Assembly (NCBI RefSeq): GCF_000721705.1
Contig: NZ_JOJL01000001.1
Span: forward strand, 310,001-374,000
Source: Actinoplanes subtropicus
Lineage (GTDB): Bacteria > Actinomycetota > Actinomycetes > Mycobacteriales > Micromonosporaceae
Length of the DNA stretch: 64,000 nucleotides
Direction: 5' to 3'
Positions 45,930 through 55,942 of this stretch are shown here, piece after piece. Position 1 is the stretch's first letter. Every line of letters begins with the position of its first letter. Below the pieces are notes generated by a model that worked only from the letters and a program-made list of their open reading frames with translations, ran no database searches and was not told where the DNA came from. The translations under genes were made by a program, and so were the position numbers.

Positions 45930-46100
45930 GCGGGGCAGTTTAGAACATCTGTTCGAGCACCGCCATCCACCTGCGGAGACATCCATCTAGGCAACTAAAT
46001 AAGATCGAGAAAGTTACCCGCTGGGCATTGACCAGTGAACATGTCGCGCGGTTATCTGGGGCGTTCATCCACTTCACTGGCCACTCAATGTGGAGGCAAA

Positions 46101-48056
46101 GTGACCAAAACGACCATGAGGTCGCGGCTCGCCTTGGTTGTCGCGCTCGGCACCGCAGCGGCCTCGGTCCTCGGGGCCGGCCCGGCTACCGCCGCGGCCC
46201 GTCCCGGACGGCACGCCCTGGCCGGCAGCCAGCCACGCTGGCTCGGCAAGGCACGGGCCACCGGCGGCGCACCGGCCGCCGCCGACCAGATTCAGTTCGG
46301 TGTTCTGCTCAAGCTGCGCGACTCCGCGTCGGCCGAGGCCAAGCTGGCCTCGATCGCCGACCCGGCCAGCGCGAACTACGGCAAGTGGCTCACCACGAGC
46401 CAGTTCAAATCGCAGTACGCGCCGGCCTCGGCCGACGTCGCCGCGGTCCGCACCTGGCTGCAGGGCTCGGGCTTCGCGCTGCGGAACACGCTCGGCGGCA
46501 TGTACGTCGAGGCGTCCGGCACCACCGCCCAGATCGACAAGGTCTTCGGCACCACGCTGAAGAACTACTCGTACCAGGGCCAGACGGTGCACGCGAACAG
46601 CACCGCGCTCTCGCTGCCGGAGGGCACCCCGTCCGCGGTGATCGGCGTCGTCTCCGGCATCCTCGGTCTCGACCAGGGACAGGCGATCAAGACCCCGGCC
46701 GACACGCTGCCCGGCCCGGACACCGGCTTCCGCCCGGGCCAGCCGTGCTCGAAGTACTACGGCGAGAAGACCGCGGTGGGCCAGCCGGCCGCGAACGGCA
46801 AGAAGCAGCCGTACGCGGTCTGCGGCTACGAGCCGAAGCAGTACCAGGCGGCGTACGGGGCCACCGACCAGATCAAGCGCGGCATCGACGGCCGTGGCGT
46901 GACGGTGGCGGTGACCGACGCGTTCGCCTCGCCGACCATCGCGCAGGACGTGCAGACCTACAGCCGCAAGCACGGGCTGCCGGCCTTCGGGCGTGGCCAG
47001 TTCATGCAGATCACCCCCGGCCCGAACGGCTACGACAACGTCGACGCGTGTGGCGGTGCCGGCTGGTACGGCGAGGAGACACTGGACATCGAGGCTGTGC
47101 ACTCGATTGCCCCGGGCGCTCGGGTCGTCTACGTGGGCGCCGCGGACTGCAACAGCAGCCTCGACGAGGCCTGGGCTGCGACGATCGACAACCACGTCGC
47201 CGACATCGTGACCAACTCGTGGGGCAGCGGCGTCGACACCGTGGCCGACCTGGGCCAGGACGCGATCGACTTCTACACCCAGTTCTCCCTGGAGGCGGCG
47301 CTCACCGGCATCACCGTCGACTTCTCGAGCGGTGACGACGGCGACCAGACCGCTGGCGGCACCACGCCGGCGACCAAGTCGGTCAGCTTCCCGGCCGACC
47401 TGCCGTACGTTACCGGCGTCGGCGGCACCAGCGTCGGCATCGACAAGAACAACAAGCGGGTCTGGGAGTACGGCTGGCAGAACGCGTACTCCGCGCTCTC
47501 CGCCGACGGCAAGTCCTGGGGCGCGCCGAAGTACTCGTCCGGTGGCGGCGGCGGCACGAGCAAGCTGTTCGCGCAGCCGTTCTACCAGCGCGGCATCGTG
47601 CCGGACTCGATCTCGAAGTACTTCGGGACGACCCGGATGCGGACCGTGCCGGACATCTCGATGCCGGGCGACCCGAACACGGGCTTCCGCGTCGGGCAGA
47701 CCCAGACGTTCCCGGACGGGACGTACTACGACGAGTACCGCATCGGCGGCACTAGCCTGTCGTCCCCGCTGCTGGCCGGCATGCAGGCCGTGCAGAGCCA
47801 GAAGCAGCACCACCCGGTCGGGTTCGCCAACCCGGCGTACTACCGGTCGATCTACTCCAGCAAGATCAACGACATCGCGGCCCCGAAGTCGCCGGTGCTG
47901 CAGGTCCGCACCAACTTCGTGAACACGGTGGACGCCAAGGACGGCCTGTCCTACCAGCTGCAGACGATCGACACGCAGACGACGACCATCCACAGCACGC
48001 GGGGCTATGACGCCGAGACCGGCGTCGGCGTCCCGGGTCCGGCCTTCTTCAAGTAA
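46101..48056 (+). CDS. Secreted S53 family serine-carboxyl peptidase (sedolisin) with propeptide
   Basis: 651-residue exported acid protease precursor. A signal peptide (RLALVVALGTAAASVLGAGPATAAA) is followed by a pro-kumamolisin activation domain (QIQFGVLLKL, FGTTLKNYSYQGQTVHAN) and the catalytic domain. Tetrad segments are YGEETLDIEAVHSIAPGA (Glu and Asp), SWGSG with nearby acidic residues, and IGGTSLSSPLLAGM (Ser nucleophile). The GTG at 46101 follows GGAGG at 46092. The mature enzyme would degrade proteins outside the cell, usually best at low pH. Confidence 0.93.
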   Translation: MTKTTMRSRLALVVALGTAAASVLGAGPATAAARPGRHALAGSQPRWLGKARATGGAPAAADQIQFGVLLKLRDSASAEAKLASIADPASANYGKWLTTSQFKSQYAPASADVAAVRTWLQGSGFALRNTLGGMYVEASGTTAQIDKVFGTTLKNYSYQGQTVHANSTALSLPEGTPSAVIGVVSGILGLDQGQAIKTPADTLPGPDTGFRPGQPCSKYYGEKTAVGQPAANGKKQPYAVCGYEPKQYQAAYGATDQIKRGIDGRGVTVAVTDAFASPTIAQDVQTYSRKHGLPAFGRGQFMQITPGPNGYDNVDACGGAGWYGEETLDIEAVHSIAPGARVVYVGAADCNSSLDEAWAATIDNHVADIVTNSWGSGVDTVADLGQDAIDFYTQFSLEAALTGITVDFSSGDDGDQTAGGTTPATKSVSFPADLPYVTGVGGTSVGIDKNNKRVWEYGWQNAYSALSADGKSWGAPKYSSGGGGGTSKLFAQPFYQRGIVPDSISKYFGTTRMRTVPDISMPGDPNTGFRVGQTQTFPDGTYYDEYRIGGTSLSSPLLAGMQAVQSQKQHHPVGFANPAYYRSIYSSKINDIAAPKSPVLQVRTNFVNTVDAKDGLSYQLQTIDTQTTTIHSTRGYDAETGVGVPGPAFFK

Positions 48057-48070
48057 GCACTCTGTTTCCC

Positions 48071-48105
48071 ACTGTGGGGCGGGCCACGATGGCCCGCCCC
48101 ACAGT
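48071..48105 (+). terminator. Perfect 16-bp terminator hairpin
   Basis: ACTGTGGGGCGGGCCA (48071-48086) and TGGCCCGCCCCACAGT (48090-48105) form a perfect stem with a CGA loop just after the protease gene. Confidence 0.92.
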
Positions 48106-48150
48106 CATGTCCGGGGAATTCCACAGCGAGAATCTCGGTTGAGAGCAGAG

Positions 48151-48171
48151 GTTGAGCCACCCACGCTCAAC
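48151..48171 (+). promoter_or_regulatory. HAIR-like operator (HspR-type heat-shock control)
   Basis: GTTGAGC-N7-GCTCAAC at 48151-48171 is a perfect inverted repeat. Its TTGAG...CTCAA core and N7 spacing match the HAIR consensus CTTGAGT-N7-ACTCAAG bound by the HspR repressor. It lies 23 bp upstream of the hsp20 start. Confidence 0.7.
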
Positions 48172-48194
48172 TTTGAAAGCTGGAGGAACCACCC

Positions 48195-48590
48195 ATGTTG
48201 CTTCACCGCGCGACAGTCCGTGACCTGGACCGGCTCACGGCCCGCGTGTTCGATTCCGCCACCCGTACGTCCGGCGCCCGCCTCGACGCCTACCGGATCG
48301 ACGACACCTTCCACATCGACATCGACCTGCCCGGCGTCGACCCGGCCGGCATCGACATCACCGTGGACAACAAGGTCCTGACCGTCCGTGCCGAGCGCAA
48401 GCGCGTCGAGGGCGACAACGTCCGGTATCTGGTGGCCGAGCGGCCGGTCGGCTCGGTCGGCCGCCAGGTGTTCCTGTCCGACACCCTGGACACCGACCGG
48501 CTGGACGCCAGGTACGAGAACGGGGTGCTCACGCTGAGCATTCCGGTCCGGGAGAAGGCGCCGGCCCGCAAGATCGAGCTGGCCGCCTGA
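48195..48590 (+). CDS. Small heat-shock protein, Hsp20/alpha-crystallin family
   Basis: 131-residue holdase chaperone that keeps unfolding proteins soluble. The alpha-crystallin domain runs from YRIDDTFHIDIDLPGVDP to ENGVLTLSIPVREKAPARKIEL, with the family GVLTL motif followed by the I-x-V-type C-terminal IPV. GGAGG precedes the ATG. Regulation by HspR is suggested by the upstream HAIR-like repeat. Confidence 0.95.
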   Translation: MLLHRATVRDLDRLTARVFDSATRTSGARLDAYRIDDTFHIDIDLPGVDPAGIDITVDNKVLTVRAERKRVEGDNVRYLVAERPVGSVGRQVFLSDTLDTDRLDARYENGVLTLSIPVREKAPARKIELAA

Positions 48591-48616
48591 CTACCGGAGT
48601 CACCCGGCGAACCACG

Positions 48617-48646
48617 AAGCCGCGCGGCGCGATTGCCGCGCGGCTT
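48617..48646. terminator. Bidirectional terminator hairpin
   Basis: AAGCCGCGCGGC (48617-48628) and GCCGCGCGGCTT (48635-48646) form a perfect 12-bp stem with a 6-nt loop between the convergent hsp20 and decarboxylase genes. Confidence 0.88.
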
Positions 48647-48666
48647 TCGCTGTCGGTCCGGACGAA

Positions 48667-49839
48667 TCAGCGGCCCGTGCCGACGAAGATCGGGGTGGGC
48701 GGGGGGAAACCGTTGAACGAGGTCGCGTAGGGGAGGGTGTACGCCCCGGACGACCCGAAATAGATCACGTCGCCGACCGTCACGGTCGCCGGCAGCGAAA
48801 CCTCGTACCCGAAGGTGTCGGAGCTGTCGCAGGTCGGACCGGTCAGGGTGAACGGCAGCTGGGGAAGGTCGGCGTGGTTCTCCAGCGACGTCCACGTCGG
48901 ATAGTTCCAGCCGCCCGCCGCCTGGGCCGGTTCGACCATCCCGTGGTAGGCGCCGACCTCGAGGTAGAGCCAGTTCTCCGTGCCGCGCAGCTCGCGCCCG
49001 ATGACCGTCGCCGCGAGCACCGACGACTCGGCCACGAAGTGCCGGCCCGGCTCGGCGGCGATCAGGCCCGGCCGGTACGGCAGCAGGTCGATCGCCGCGC
49101 CGATCGCCTCGCCGATCTGCTCGATCGTCGGCTCGCCGGCGCGGTACCGGGCCGGGAAGCCGCCGCCGAGGTCGAGCATCTCCAGTTCGATGCCCTCCGG
49201 TCGCAGCCGCTCCATCAGCTCACCCGCGGTGCGGACCGCGTCGCGCCACGCCCCGGTGCTCTCGCACTGCGAGCCCACGTGGAAGGTCACCCCGTACGGC
49301 CGCAGCCCCAGCCGGCGGGCCAGCAGCATCAGGTCGTACGCGTCCTCGACGTCCGTGCCGAACTTGCCGGAGAGCGGGAACACGCTGGTGCTGTCGTCCA
49401 CCCGCAGCCGCACGTAGACGGCCGCGCCCGGCGCCCGCTCGGAGATCTTGGCCAGCTCGCCGGGGGAGTCGACGGCGAACCGCCACAGGCCCAGGCCGGC
49501 CGCGGCCTCGATGTGGTCCGGCGGCTTGATCGGGTTGCTGTAGAGCACGGTCGCCGGGTCGACGCCGAGCGTCTTCAGCGTCCGCAGCTCGCCGATCGAC
49601 GCGACCTCGAAGTTCGAGCCGTGTGCCGCCAGGGTCCGCAGGATCTCCGCCGACGAGTTGCACTTCATCGCGTAGAACGCGGTGACCCACGGCATCGCCG
49701 CGGTGAAGGCCCGGTACCGGGCGGCGACCGTGTCGAGATCGGTCGCCAGGTACGGGGTCGGCGCGCCGACCAGTCGCAGCAGGTCCGGCGCGAGGGAGTC
49801 CGGCCACGCGGTGGGGGAGGCGAAGGTGCCCGTGCTCAA
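48667..49839 (-). CDS. PLP-dependent ornithine/lysine-type decarboxylase (fold type III)
   Basis: 390-residue enzyme of the ODC/DapDC family that makes a polyamine (putrescine or cadaverine) from a basic amino acid. The PLP lysine is in FYAMKCNS, the glycine-rich phosphate loop is LDLGGGFPA, and the active-site cysteine lies in [10 protein letters not shown], as in ornithine rather than diaminopimelate decarboxylases. The TTG start at 49839 overlaps the stop of the GGDEF-EAL gene (TTGA) and has AAGGAG six bases upstream, so it is translationally coupled to that signalling protein. The exact substrate is uncertain. Confidence 0.88.
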   Translation of the reverse strand: MSTGTFASPTAWPDSLAPDLLRLVGAPTPYLATDLDTVAARYRAFTAAMPWVTAFYAMKCNSSAEILRTLAAHGSNFEVASIGELRTLKTLGVDPATVLYSNPIKPPDHIEAAAGLGLWRFAVDSPGELAKISERAPGAAVYVRLRVDDSTSVFPLSGKFGTDVEDAYDLMLLARRLGLRPYGVTFHVGSQCESTGAWRDAVRTAGELMERLRPEGIELEMLDLGGGFPARYRAGEPTIEQIGEAIGAAIDLLPYRPGLIAAEPGRHFVAESSVLAATVIGRELRGTENWLYLEVGAYHGMVEPAQAAGGWNYPTWTSLENHADLPQLPFTLTGPTCDSSDTFGYEVSLPATVTVGDVIYFGSSGAYTLPYATSFNGFPPPTPIFVGTGR

Positions 49840-52577
49840 TGAAGCTCCTTCTGCAAATCGGCGCCGTCGAGGAACAGGCGGCCCGCCTCGTCGGCCGGGA
49901 CCGGGCGGGAGAAGTAGTAGCCCTGCGCGAAGTGGCAGCCCATCTCGCGCAGCGCGGCCAGCTGGCCGAACTCCTCGATGCCCTCGGCCACGGTCGCCAT
50001 GCCGAGGCTCTTGCCCAGCTGGATGATCGTGTCGGCCAGGGCGGTGTCGTCGGTGAACGCGCCGAGCCGCTCCACGAACGAGCGGTCGATCTTCAGCGTG
50101 TCCACCGGGAACCGGCGCAGGTAGGCCAGCGACGAGTAGCCGGTGCCGAAGTCGTCGATCGCCAGCGTCAGGCCGAGCGCCTTGAGCCGCAGCAGCTGCT
50201 CGAGGTTGTCGTCGGTGTCGGTCATCAGCACGCTCTCGGTCATCTCGAGGCAGAGCTGGTCGGCCGGCATGCCGGTCTCGGCGAGGATCCCGGCGACCAC
50301 CTCGACGAGGTCGGCCCGGTCGAACTGGCGGACCGAGACGTTGACCGCCATCTTCGGCGCGCGGCCCGACGCGCGGCCCCACGCGACGGCCTGGCGGCAC
50401 GCCTCGCGCAGCACCCAGCGGCCGAGCGGCACGATCAGGCCGGTCGCCTCGGCGATCGGGATGAACTCGGCCGGCGGGATCAGCCCGCGCCGCGGGTGCG
50501 CCCAGCGGGCGAGCGCCTCGAAGCCGATCACCTCGCTGCTCGCCAGGTCGATGGTGGGCTGGTAGTGCAGCTGCAGCTGGCCGCGTTCGAGGGCGAGCCG
50601 CAGGTCGGCCTCCAATTCGAGGCGGGCGACCAGACCGGCGAGCATGTCCGGGTGGTACGCGGCGAAGCAGCCCCCGCCGGCCGACTTCGCCTTGTACATC
50701 GCCAGGTCGGCGTTGCGCATCAGCTGCTCGGCGCCGTCGCCCTCGGGCTCGCCCAGCCGGCTCGCCGCGGCGAGCCCGATGCTGGCCTGCACGTGGATGT
50801 CCCGGGTGTCGCTGGCGAACGGCCGCTCGAGCACGTCGATGATCCGGCGGGCCACCCGCTCGGCCTCGTCGCCGGCGTCCCCGGAAAGGCCGTCCCTGGC
50901 GAGAATCAGCACCGCGAACTCGTCGCCGCCGAAGCGGGCCACCACGTCGCCGTCGCGTACCGAGCCGCGCAGCCGGTCGGCGACCTGCACGAGCAGCTGG
51001 TCGCCGGCCAGGTGGCCGAGGCTGTCGTTGACCTCCTTGAACCCGTCGAGGTCCAGGAAGAGCACGGTGACGTCGTCCTCCGGGCCGCGCTTGCGCAGCG
51101 CCTCGGCGACCCGCTCGCGGAACAGCGCCCGGTTGGCGAGCTGGGTGAGCGCGTCGTGGTACGCCTCGTGCACCAGCTGCTCCTCGAGCTCCTTGCGCTC
51201 GCTGATGTCCCGGGCGTTCAGCACCAGGCCGGCCACGCTCGGGTCGGAGAGCAGGTTCGTGATGGTGATCTCGGCCTGGCGGATCCGCCCGTCCCGGTGC
51301 CGGACCGGCAGTTCGAGCACGATCGTCGCGTACGGCCGGCCGGCGACCTGGCGCAGCGCCTGGGCCAGTCGGATGCCCGACTCGGGATCGAGCATCTTGG
51401 TGAGCCGGCGCCCGGTCAGCAGGTGCGCCGGGTACCCGAAGACGCGCTGCACCGACTCACTCTGGTAGAGCACGTCGGCCTCGGGGGAGACCACGGTGAC
51501 CACGTCGGAGCTGTGCTGGACGAGCGCGTGGAAGCGCTGCTCGCTGGCGAACAGCTCGGCGGTGCGGTCCGCGACGCGCACCTCGAGCGTACGGGTGAGG
51601 TGCCGGTTCTCCTTGAGGGTGAGCAACTGCCGCCCCACGATGAGCAGGATCAGCGTCGATCGGGCGTACGCCACGAACAGGTTGCTGTGCCCGGTCCGGG
51701 CGTACCAGACGACGGTGGTCAGCAGCGCGGCGAGCACCGCGACGTAGGGGAGCAGGATGCCGACCGGCTGGCCGCGCCCGGCCGGCCCGGACTTCTCCTC
51801 GCCGACGGTGATCGGTTTGGTGGCGGCGAGCAGGATCAGCGAGAAGCCGGCGAACCAGCCGATGTCGGTGACCCCGCCGGACGAGTACGCGCCGGTGAGG
51901 TTCAGGTACGCGTAGCCGATGTCGGAGACCGCGAACCCGACGATGCCGACGCCGACCAGCGCGAGGTGGTCCAGGGTACGGCCGCCGCGCCGCTGCTGGG
52001 CGAGCATGTAGAGCACGATGGTCACGATGACCACGTCGCCGAGCGGGTAGGTGAGGCTCACGTAGAGCCCGAGCGTCGAGTCGTGGCCGCCGTCGAGCAG
52101 CGGCGCGACCACGAAGATCCAGGCGATCAGCACCAGCGAGGTGGCGACCATCAGGCCGTCGAGCACGCTGCGCACCCGGTTCGCCAGCTCCTGCGCGGCG
52201 CTCGGCAGGACCAGCAGGCCGATCGGGGTGAGCAGCACCATGCCGAGGTAGCCGGCGTCGGCGGCCGACGGAAACGGCACCTCCTGGTGGCGGAAGGTCT
52301 CCAGGTAGACCCAGCTGCACTGGCCGAGTCCCCAGCTGAGCACGCCCAGCCCGATCAGCGACCAGCCCCAGCGCGGCCGGCCGGCGAGCTGGTGGCCGCG
52401 CAGCAGGCAGGCCACGGCCGCGGTGATCGCGGCGTAGCAGAGGCCGAAGTTGGAGATCGTCTGAGCGCCCCGCGGGCCGCCGAGCCCGAGGCTGAGCACC
52501 GTCGCGAACAGCAGGACGGCGGCGGCCACCACGAGGCACAGCCGCGCCCAGCGGCTCAGTGCGACCCTGCCTGGCAT
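49836..52577 (-). CDS. Membrane GGDEF-EAL c-di-GMP signalling protein with PAS domain
   Basis: 913-residue protein. About nine membrane helices (residues 1-310) precede a short coiled coil, a PAS domain (around [21 protein letters not shown] sequence), a GGDEF domain and an EAL domain. The cyclase motif FGGDEF is intact near residue 550, with an RDGD inhibitory site five residues before it. The phosphodiesterase motifs [28 protein letters not shown] and KIDRSF are all intact. It could therefore both make and degrade c-di-GMP. The ATG at 52577 is chosen for GGCGGAG upstream. It is co-translated with the decarboxylase. Confidence 0.93.
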   Translation of the reverse strand: MPGRVALSRWARLCLVVAAAVLLFATVLSLGLGGPRGAQTISNFGLCYAAITAAVACLLRGHQLAGRPRWGWSLIGLGVLSWGLGQCSWVYLETFRHQEVPFPSAADAGYLGMVLLTPIGLLVLPSAAQELANRVRSVLDGLMVATSLVLIAWIFVVAPLLDGGHDSTLGLYVSLTYPLGDVVIVTIVLYMLAQQRRGGRTLDHLALVGVGIVGFAVSDIGYAYLNLTGAYSSGGVTDIGWFAGFSLILLAATKPITVGEEKSGPAGRGQPVGILLPYVAVLAALLTTVVWYARTGHSNLFVAYARSTLILLIVGRQLLTLKENRHLTRTLEVRVADRTAELFASEQRFHALVQHSSDVVTVVSPEADVLYQSESVQRVFGYPAHLLTGRRLTKMLDPESGIRLAQALRQVAGRPYATIVLELPVRHRDGRIRQAEITITNLLSDPSVAGLVLNARDISERKELEEQLVHEAYHDALTQLANRALFRERVAEALRKRGPEDDVTVLFLDLDGFKEVNDSLGHLAGDQLLVQVADRLRGSVRDGDVVARFGGDEFAVLILARDGLSGDAGDEAERVARRIIDVLERPFASDTRDIHVQASIGLAAASRLGEPEGDGAEQLMRNADLAMYKAKSAGGGCFAAYHPDMLAGLVARLELEADLRLALERGQLQLHYQPTIDLASSEVIGFEALARWAHPRRGLIPPAEFIPIAEATGLIVPLGRWVLREACRQAVAWGRASGRAPKMAVNVSVRQFDRADLVEVVAGILAETGMPADQLCLEMTESVLMTDTDDNLEQLLRLKALGLTLAIDDFGTGYSSLAYLRRFPVDTLKIDRSFVERLGAFTDDTALADTIIQLGKSLGMATVAEGIEEFGQLAALREMGCHFAQGYYFSRPVPADEAGRLFLDGADLQKELH

Positions 52578-52727
52578 CAAGAACTCCGCCTCCGTGCGCC
52601 CGTCCCGGGGTGAACTGGACGTATCGGAGATCGGGTAGGCCGCGGCGCCCTTGAGGGTTTCGCCGGGCAGACTCCGTGCCCGGGGGTGCAAAACGGGTGC
52701 GCCCGCATTGACTCCCGTCGCTGCCTA

Positions 52728-52741
52728 TGACAACGTTGTCA
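52728..52741. promoter_or_regulatory. LacI-type palindromic operator
   Basis: TGACAACGTTGTCA is a perfect 14-bp palindrome with the central CG typical of LacI-family operators. It ends three bases before the GH92 start codon, so a bound repressor would block initiation. No LacI gene is in the window. Confidence 0.6.
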
Positions 52742-52744
52742 GCC

Positions 52745-55700
52745 ATGATGAGAGTCGTCTTGCTGGTCGCCACTCTCGCGGTTGCGCCGGTGCATGCGGC
52801 CGCCGACCCGGTTGACCTGGTCAGGCCATTCGTCGGCACCGAGAACTTCGGCAACACCTTTCCGGGCGCGAGCGCTCCGTTCGGCATGGTGCAGGTCAGC
52901 CCGGACACCGGTGGCCAGGGCGGGTACGACTACAAGCAGTCGACCATCTACGGCTTCAGCCAGACGCACCTGTCCGGCGTCGGCTGCGGGGTGGCCGGCG
53001 AGCTCCCGATCATGCCCACCACCGGGGCCGTCACCAGCGTGGATCCGGCCGCGTACCGGTCGGCGTTCGCGCACGACGACGAGCAGGCGTCGCCGGGGTA
53101 CTACCGGGTCGGCCTGTCGAAGTACCAGATCTCGGCCGAGCTCACCGCTACCCCGCGCACCGGCTGGCAGCGCTACACGTTCCCGTCCACCGGCGCCGCG
53201 AACGTCCTGTTCAACACCGGGAAGGCGAATCAGTCCGTCTTCGACTCCGCGATCAGCGTGGTCGGCGACCGGACGGTCGAGGGCCGGGTGCACGCGGGCA
53301 ACTTCTGCGCCGGCAAGGACGACCACACCGTCTACTTCACCGCCCAGTTCGACCGCCCGTTCGCGTCGTTCGGCACCTGGCGCGGCTCGACCATCGCGAC
53401 CGGTTCGCGCGACGCGTCCGGAACCGGCGGCAACGGCGCGTTCGTCACCTTCGACGCCACGGCCGACTCGTCGGTCACCGTCAAGGTCGGCCTGTCCTAC
53501 ACCGGTGTCGCGGGCGCGCGGGCCAACCTCGCCGCCGAAACCGGCGACAGCTTCGACTTCGACCAGGTCCGTGCCTCGCTGCGGGCTTCGTGGGTGGCCG
53601 CGCTAGACAAGATCAAAATTGCCGGGGGTACGCCGGACCGGCGGGCCGCCTTCTATACCGCGCTGTATCACGCCTCGCTGCACCCCAACCTGGCCGGCGA
53701 CGTCGACGGTTCGTATGCCGGGTTCGACCGGGCGGTGCACAGGGCGAACGGGTACACGCCGTACCAGAACTTCTCGCTGTGGGACACGTACCGGCCGCAG
53801 AACCAACTGCTCGAACTGCTCACCCCCGCGGTGGCCCGCGATGTCGCGCTCTCCGTCGTGGCGATCGGGCGGGACGGCGGGTGGCTGCCGCGGTGGGCGC
53901 TGGTGAACAGCGAGACCAACATCATGACCGGCGATCCGGTGACCCCGTTCCTGGTCGAGGCCTGGTCGAAGGGGCTGTTGAAAGGACACGAGCAGGAGGC
54001 GTACGCATTACTGCGCGCCAACGCGACCAGCCGGCCACCGGCGACGTCGCCGTACAACGGGCGCACCGGCGTGGACTACTACTCGGCCCGCGGCTACCTC
54101 CCGTCCGGGCTGCGGCTGGGCACCGACTGCGCAGCCAAGGGCGGCGACAACGACTGCGAGCATCCGGCCTCGGCGACCCTGGAGTACTCGGCGGCCGACG
54201 CGGCGCTCTCGCTGATGGCGGCCGGGCTGGGCAGGAAGGCGGACGCGGCGATGTTCGCCCGGCGCGGCCAGTGGTACCGCAACCTGTGGGATACCTCGAC
54301 CGGGCAGTTCCGGCCGCGGACCGTGGCTGGGACCTGGCTCACGCCGTACGACCCGGTCGGCGCGGACCAGCAGTTCCACGAGGGCGGGGCGTACCAGTAC
54401 CAGTGGCTGGTGCCGCAGGATCCGGCCGGTCTGGTGCGGCTGATGGGCGGGCGGCCGGCCACCGAGAAGCGGCTGGACTCGTTCTTCGTGTACGGCAAAT
54501 TGCTCTCGGACCCGGCCGGAACCGCCCGGAACGACTGGATCGCCAGCCCCTACGACTACTACGCGAAGCCGACCTACAACCCGAACAACGAACCCGACCT
54601 GCTCGCGCCGTACCTGTACCACTGGGCGGGCGCGCCGGCCAAGACCGCGACCGTGGTGCGAGCGGCGATGACGCTGTTCACCACCGGGCCGGACGGGATG
54701 ACCGGCAACGACGACCTCGGCACGATGAGCGCCTGGTACGTCTTCTCCTCGCTCGGGCTCTACCCGACGATGAGCGGCGCGAACTTCCTGGCCGTCTCCA
54801 GCCCGCAGTTCCCGTCGGCGGTCGTCTCGGTCGGCGGGCACCCGCTGACGATCACCGCGCCGGGCGCGTCCGACGACAACCGCTACATCCAGCGGGTCAA
54901 GGTCGACGGGCGCGGGCAGACCCGGAACTGGATCCCGTGGTCGGCGATCGGGTCGGGCGGGACGATCGCGCACACGCTCGGCCCGGTGCCGTCGTCCTGG
55001 GGGACCGCGGTCGCCGACCAGCCGCCCTCGGTCGACCAGGCGCCGGCCGACGGGCGGACGCACCTCGACGCGTCGATCCGGCCGGCGTCGGCCGCGCTCG
55101 CGCCGGGCGGCAGCGTGACGCTGACCGTGGACCTGGTCGGGCAGGCGCCGGGCGTGCTGCACCCGCGGGTGGCGGCGACCGCGCCGGCCGGATGGACGGT
55201 CTCGGTACGCCAGCCTCGGCCGATCGTCTCGCACCGGCTGCCGACGGCCGGGACGGCGACCCTGACCGTCACCGCGCCGGCGGGGGCGGCGCTCGGCTCG
55301 TACGCGATCTCGGTGCAGGTGAGCGGCGCCCAGCCGGTCGAAACGACGGCGAGCTTGGTCGTCAGGAAGCCTTTGACCTGCGCTTTCGAGGCCTCCGGGC
55401 AGTGCGCTCTGGATCTTGGGAGCGAGTTCACCCGAGACGGGACGGCGACCGTCGACTCGCCGTCGGAGGGCGACTTCGACGGGGTCGGCTGGAGTTACGA
55501 CGCCGCGCTGCTGCCCGCGGCCGGCCCGGTGACCTGGGGCGGAGTGGCCTACAACGCGCCGTCGGCGGCGGGCGGCGCGCTCAACTTCGTGCAGGCGAAC
55601 GGGCAGGCGTTGCTGCTGCCGCCGATGAGCTCGGCCGGCTCGCTGCACCTGATCGTGACCTCGCACAACGGGCCGGTGAGCGGCGGGCTGACGATCGGCC

Positions 55701-55942
55701 ACACCGACGGGACCAGCATCGACGTGCCGCTCACCGTGGCCGACTGGTGTGGCAGCGCGACGCCGGGCACCTCGGTCGCGCTGGCCATGGACCACCGGAT
55801 CAAGGCCGGGCAGGGCGTCGACGGGCCGCCGGTCAGCCTCTTCCAGGTGACCGTCCCGGTGGGCGCCGACGTGCGCTCGCTGACGCTCCCGCCGGCGCCG
55901 AACCTCTTCGTGTACGCCGCGACCTTAAGGCCTGTTTCATGA
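52745..55942 (+). CDS. Secreted GH92 alpha-1,2-mannosidase-type glycosidase
   Basis: 1065-residue exported calcium-dependent exo-alpha-mannosidase family protein. After the signal peptide (RVVLLVATLAVAPVHA) come the GH92 segments VDLVRPFVGTENFGNTFPGA, HLSGVGCG, FSLWDTYR, NNEPDLLAPYLY and GNDDLGTMSAWYVFSSLGLYP, which contain the metal-binding and catalytic acidic residues. The last 280 residues hold a NEW3-like beta-sandwich and a galactose-binding-like domain. The final residues (LRPVS) and stop codon are supplied by the palindromic element at 55926. The start is ATG at 52745; 52727 is possible but places the operator inside the gene. Confidence 0.92.
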   Translation: MMRVVLLVATLAVAPVHAAADPVDLVRPFVGTENFGNTFPGASAPFGMVQVSPDTGGQGGYDYKQSTIYGFSQTHLSGVGCGVAGELPIMPTTGAVTSVDPAAYRSAFAHDDEQASPGYYRVGLSKYQISAELTATPRTGWQRYTFPSTGAANVLFNTGKANQSVFDSAISVVGDRTVEGRVHAGNFCAGKDDHTVYFTAQFDRPFASFGTWRGSTIATGSRDASGTGGNGAFVTFDATADSSVTVKVGLSYTGVAGARANLAAETGDSFDFDQVRASLRASWVAALDKIKIAGGTPDRRAAFYTALYHASLHPNLAGDVDGSYAGFDRAVHRANGYTPYQNFSLWDTYRPQNQLLELLTPAVARDVALSVVAIGRDGGWLPRWALVNSETNIMTGDPVTPFLVEAWSKGLLKGHEQEAYALLRANATSRPPATSPYNGRTGVDYYSARGYLPSGLRLGTDCAAKGGDNDCEHPASATLEYSAADAALSLMAAGLGRKADAAMFARRGQWYRNLWDTSTGQFRPRTVAGTWLTPYDPVGADQQFHEGGAYQYQWLVPQDPAGLVRLMGGRPATEKRLDSFFVYGKLLSDPAGTARNDWIASPYDYYAKPTYNPNNEPDLLAPYLYHWAGAPAKTATVVRAAMTLFTTGPDGMTGNDDLGTMSAWYVFSSLGLYPTMSGANFLAVSSPQFPSAVVSVGGHPLTITAPGASDDNRYIQRVKVDGRGQTRNWIPWSAIGSGGTIAHTLGPVPSSWGTAVADQPPSVDQAPADGRTHLDASIRPASAALAPGGSVTLTVDLVGQAPGVLHPRVAATAPAGWTVSVRQPRPIVSHRLPTAGTATLTVTAPAGAALGSYAISVQVSGAQPVETTASLVVRKPLTCAFEASGQCALDLGSEFTRDGTATVDSPSEGDFDGVGWSYDAALLPAAGPVTWGGVAYNAPSAAGGALNFVQANGQALLLPPMSSAGSLHLIVTSHNGPVSGGLTIGHTDGTSIDVPLTVADWCGSATPGTSVALAMDHRIKAGQGVDGPPVSLFQVTVPVGADVRSLTLPPAPNLFVYAATLRPVS

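Noticed and set aside
46028..46057. TTGACC ... TTATCT as a promoter for the S53 protease
   Set aside because: Spacing and the -10 match are only marginal; not strong enough to list as a feature.
49839..52613. Long rightward frame opposite the GGDEF-EAL gene
   Set aside because: Antisense shadow; the leftward frame has intact GGDEF and EAL motifs.
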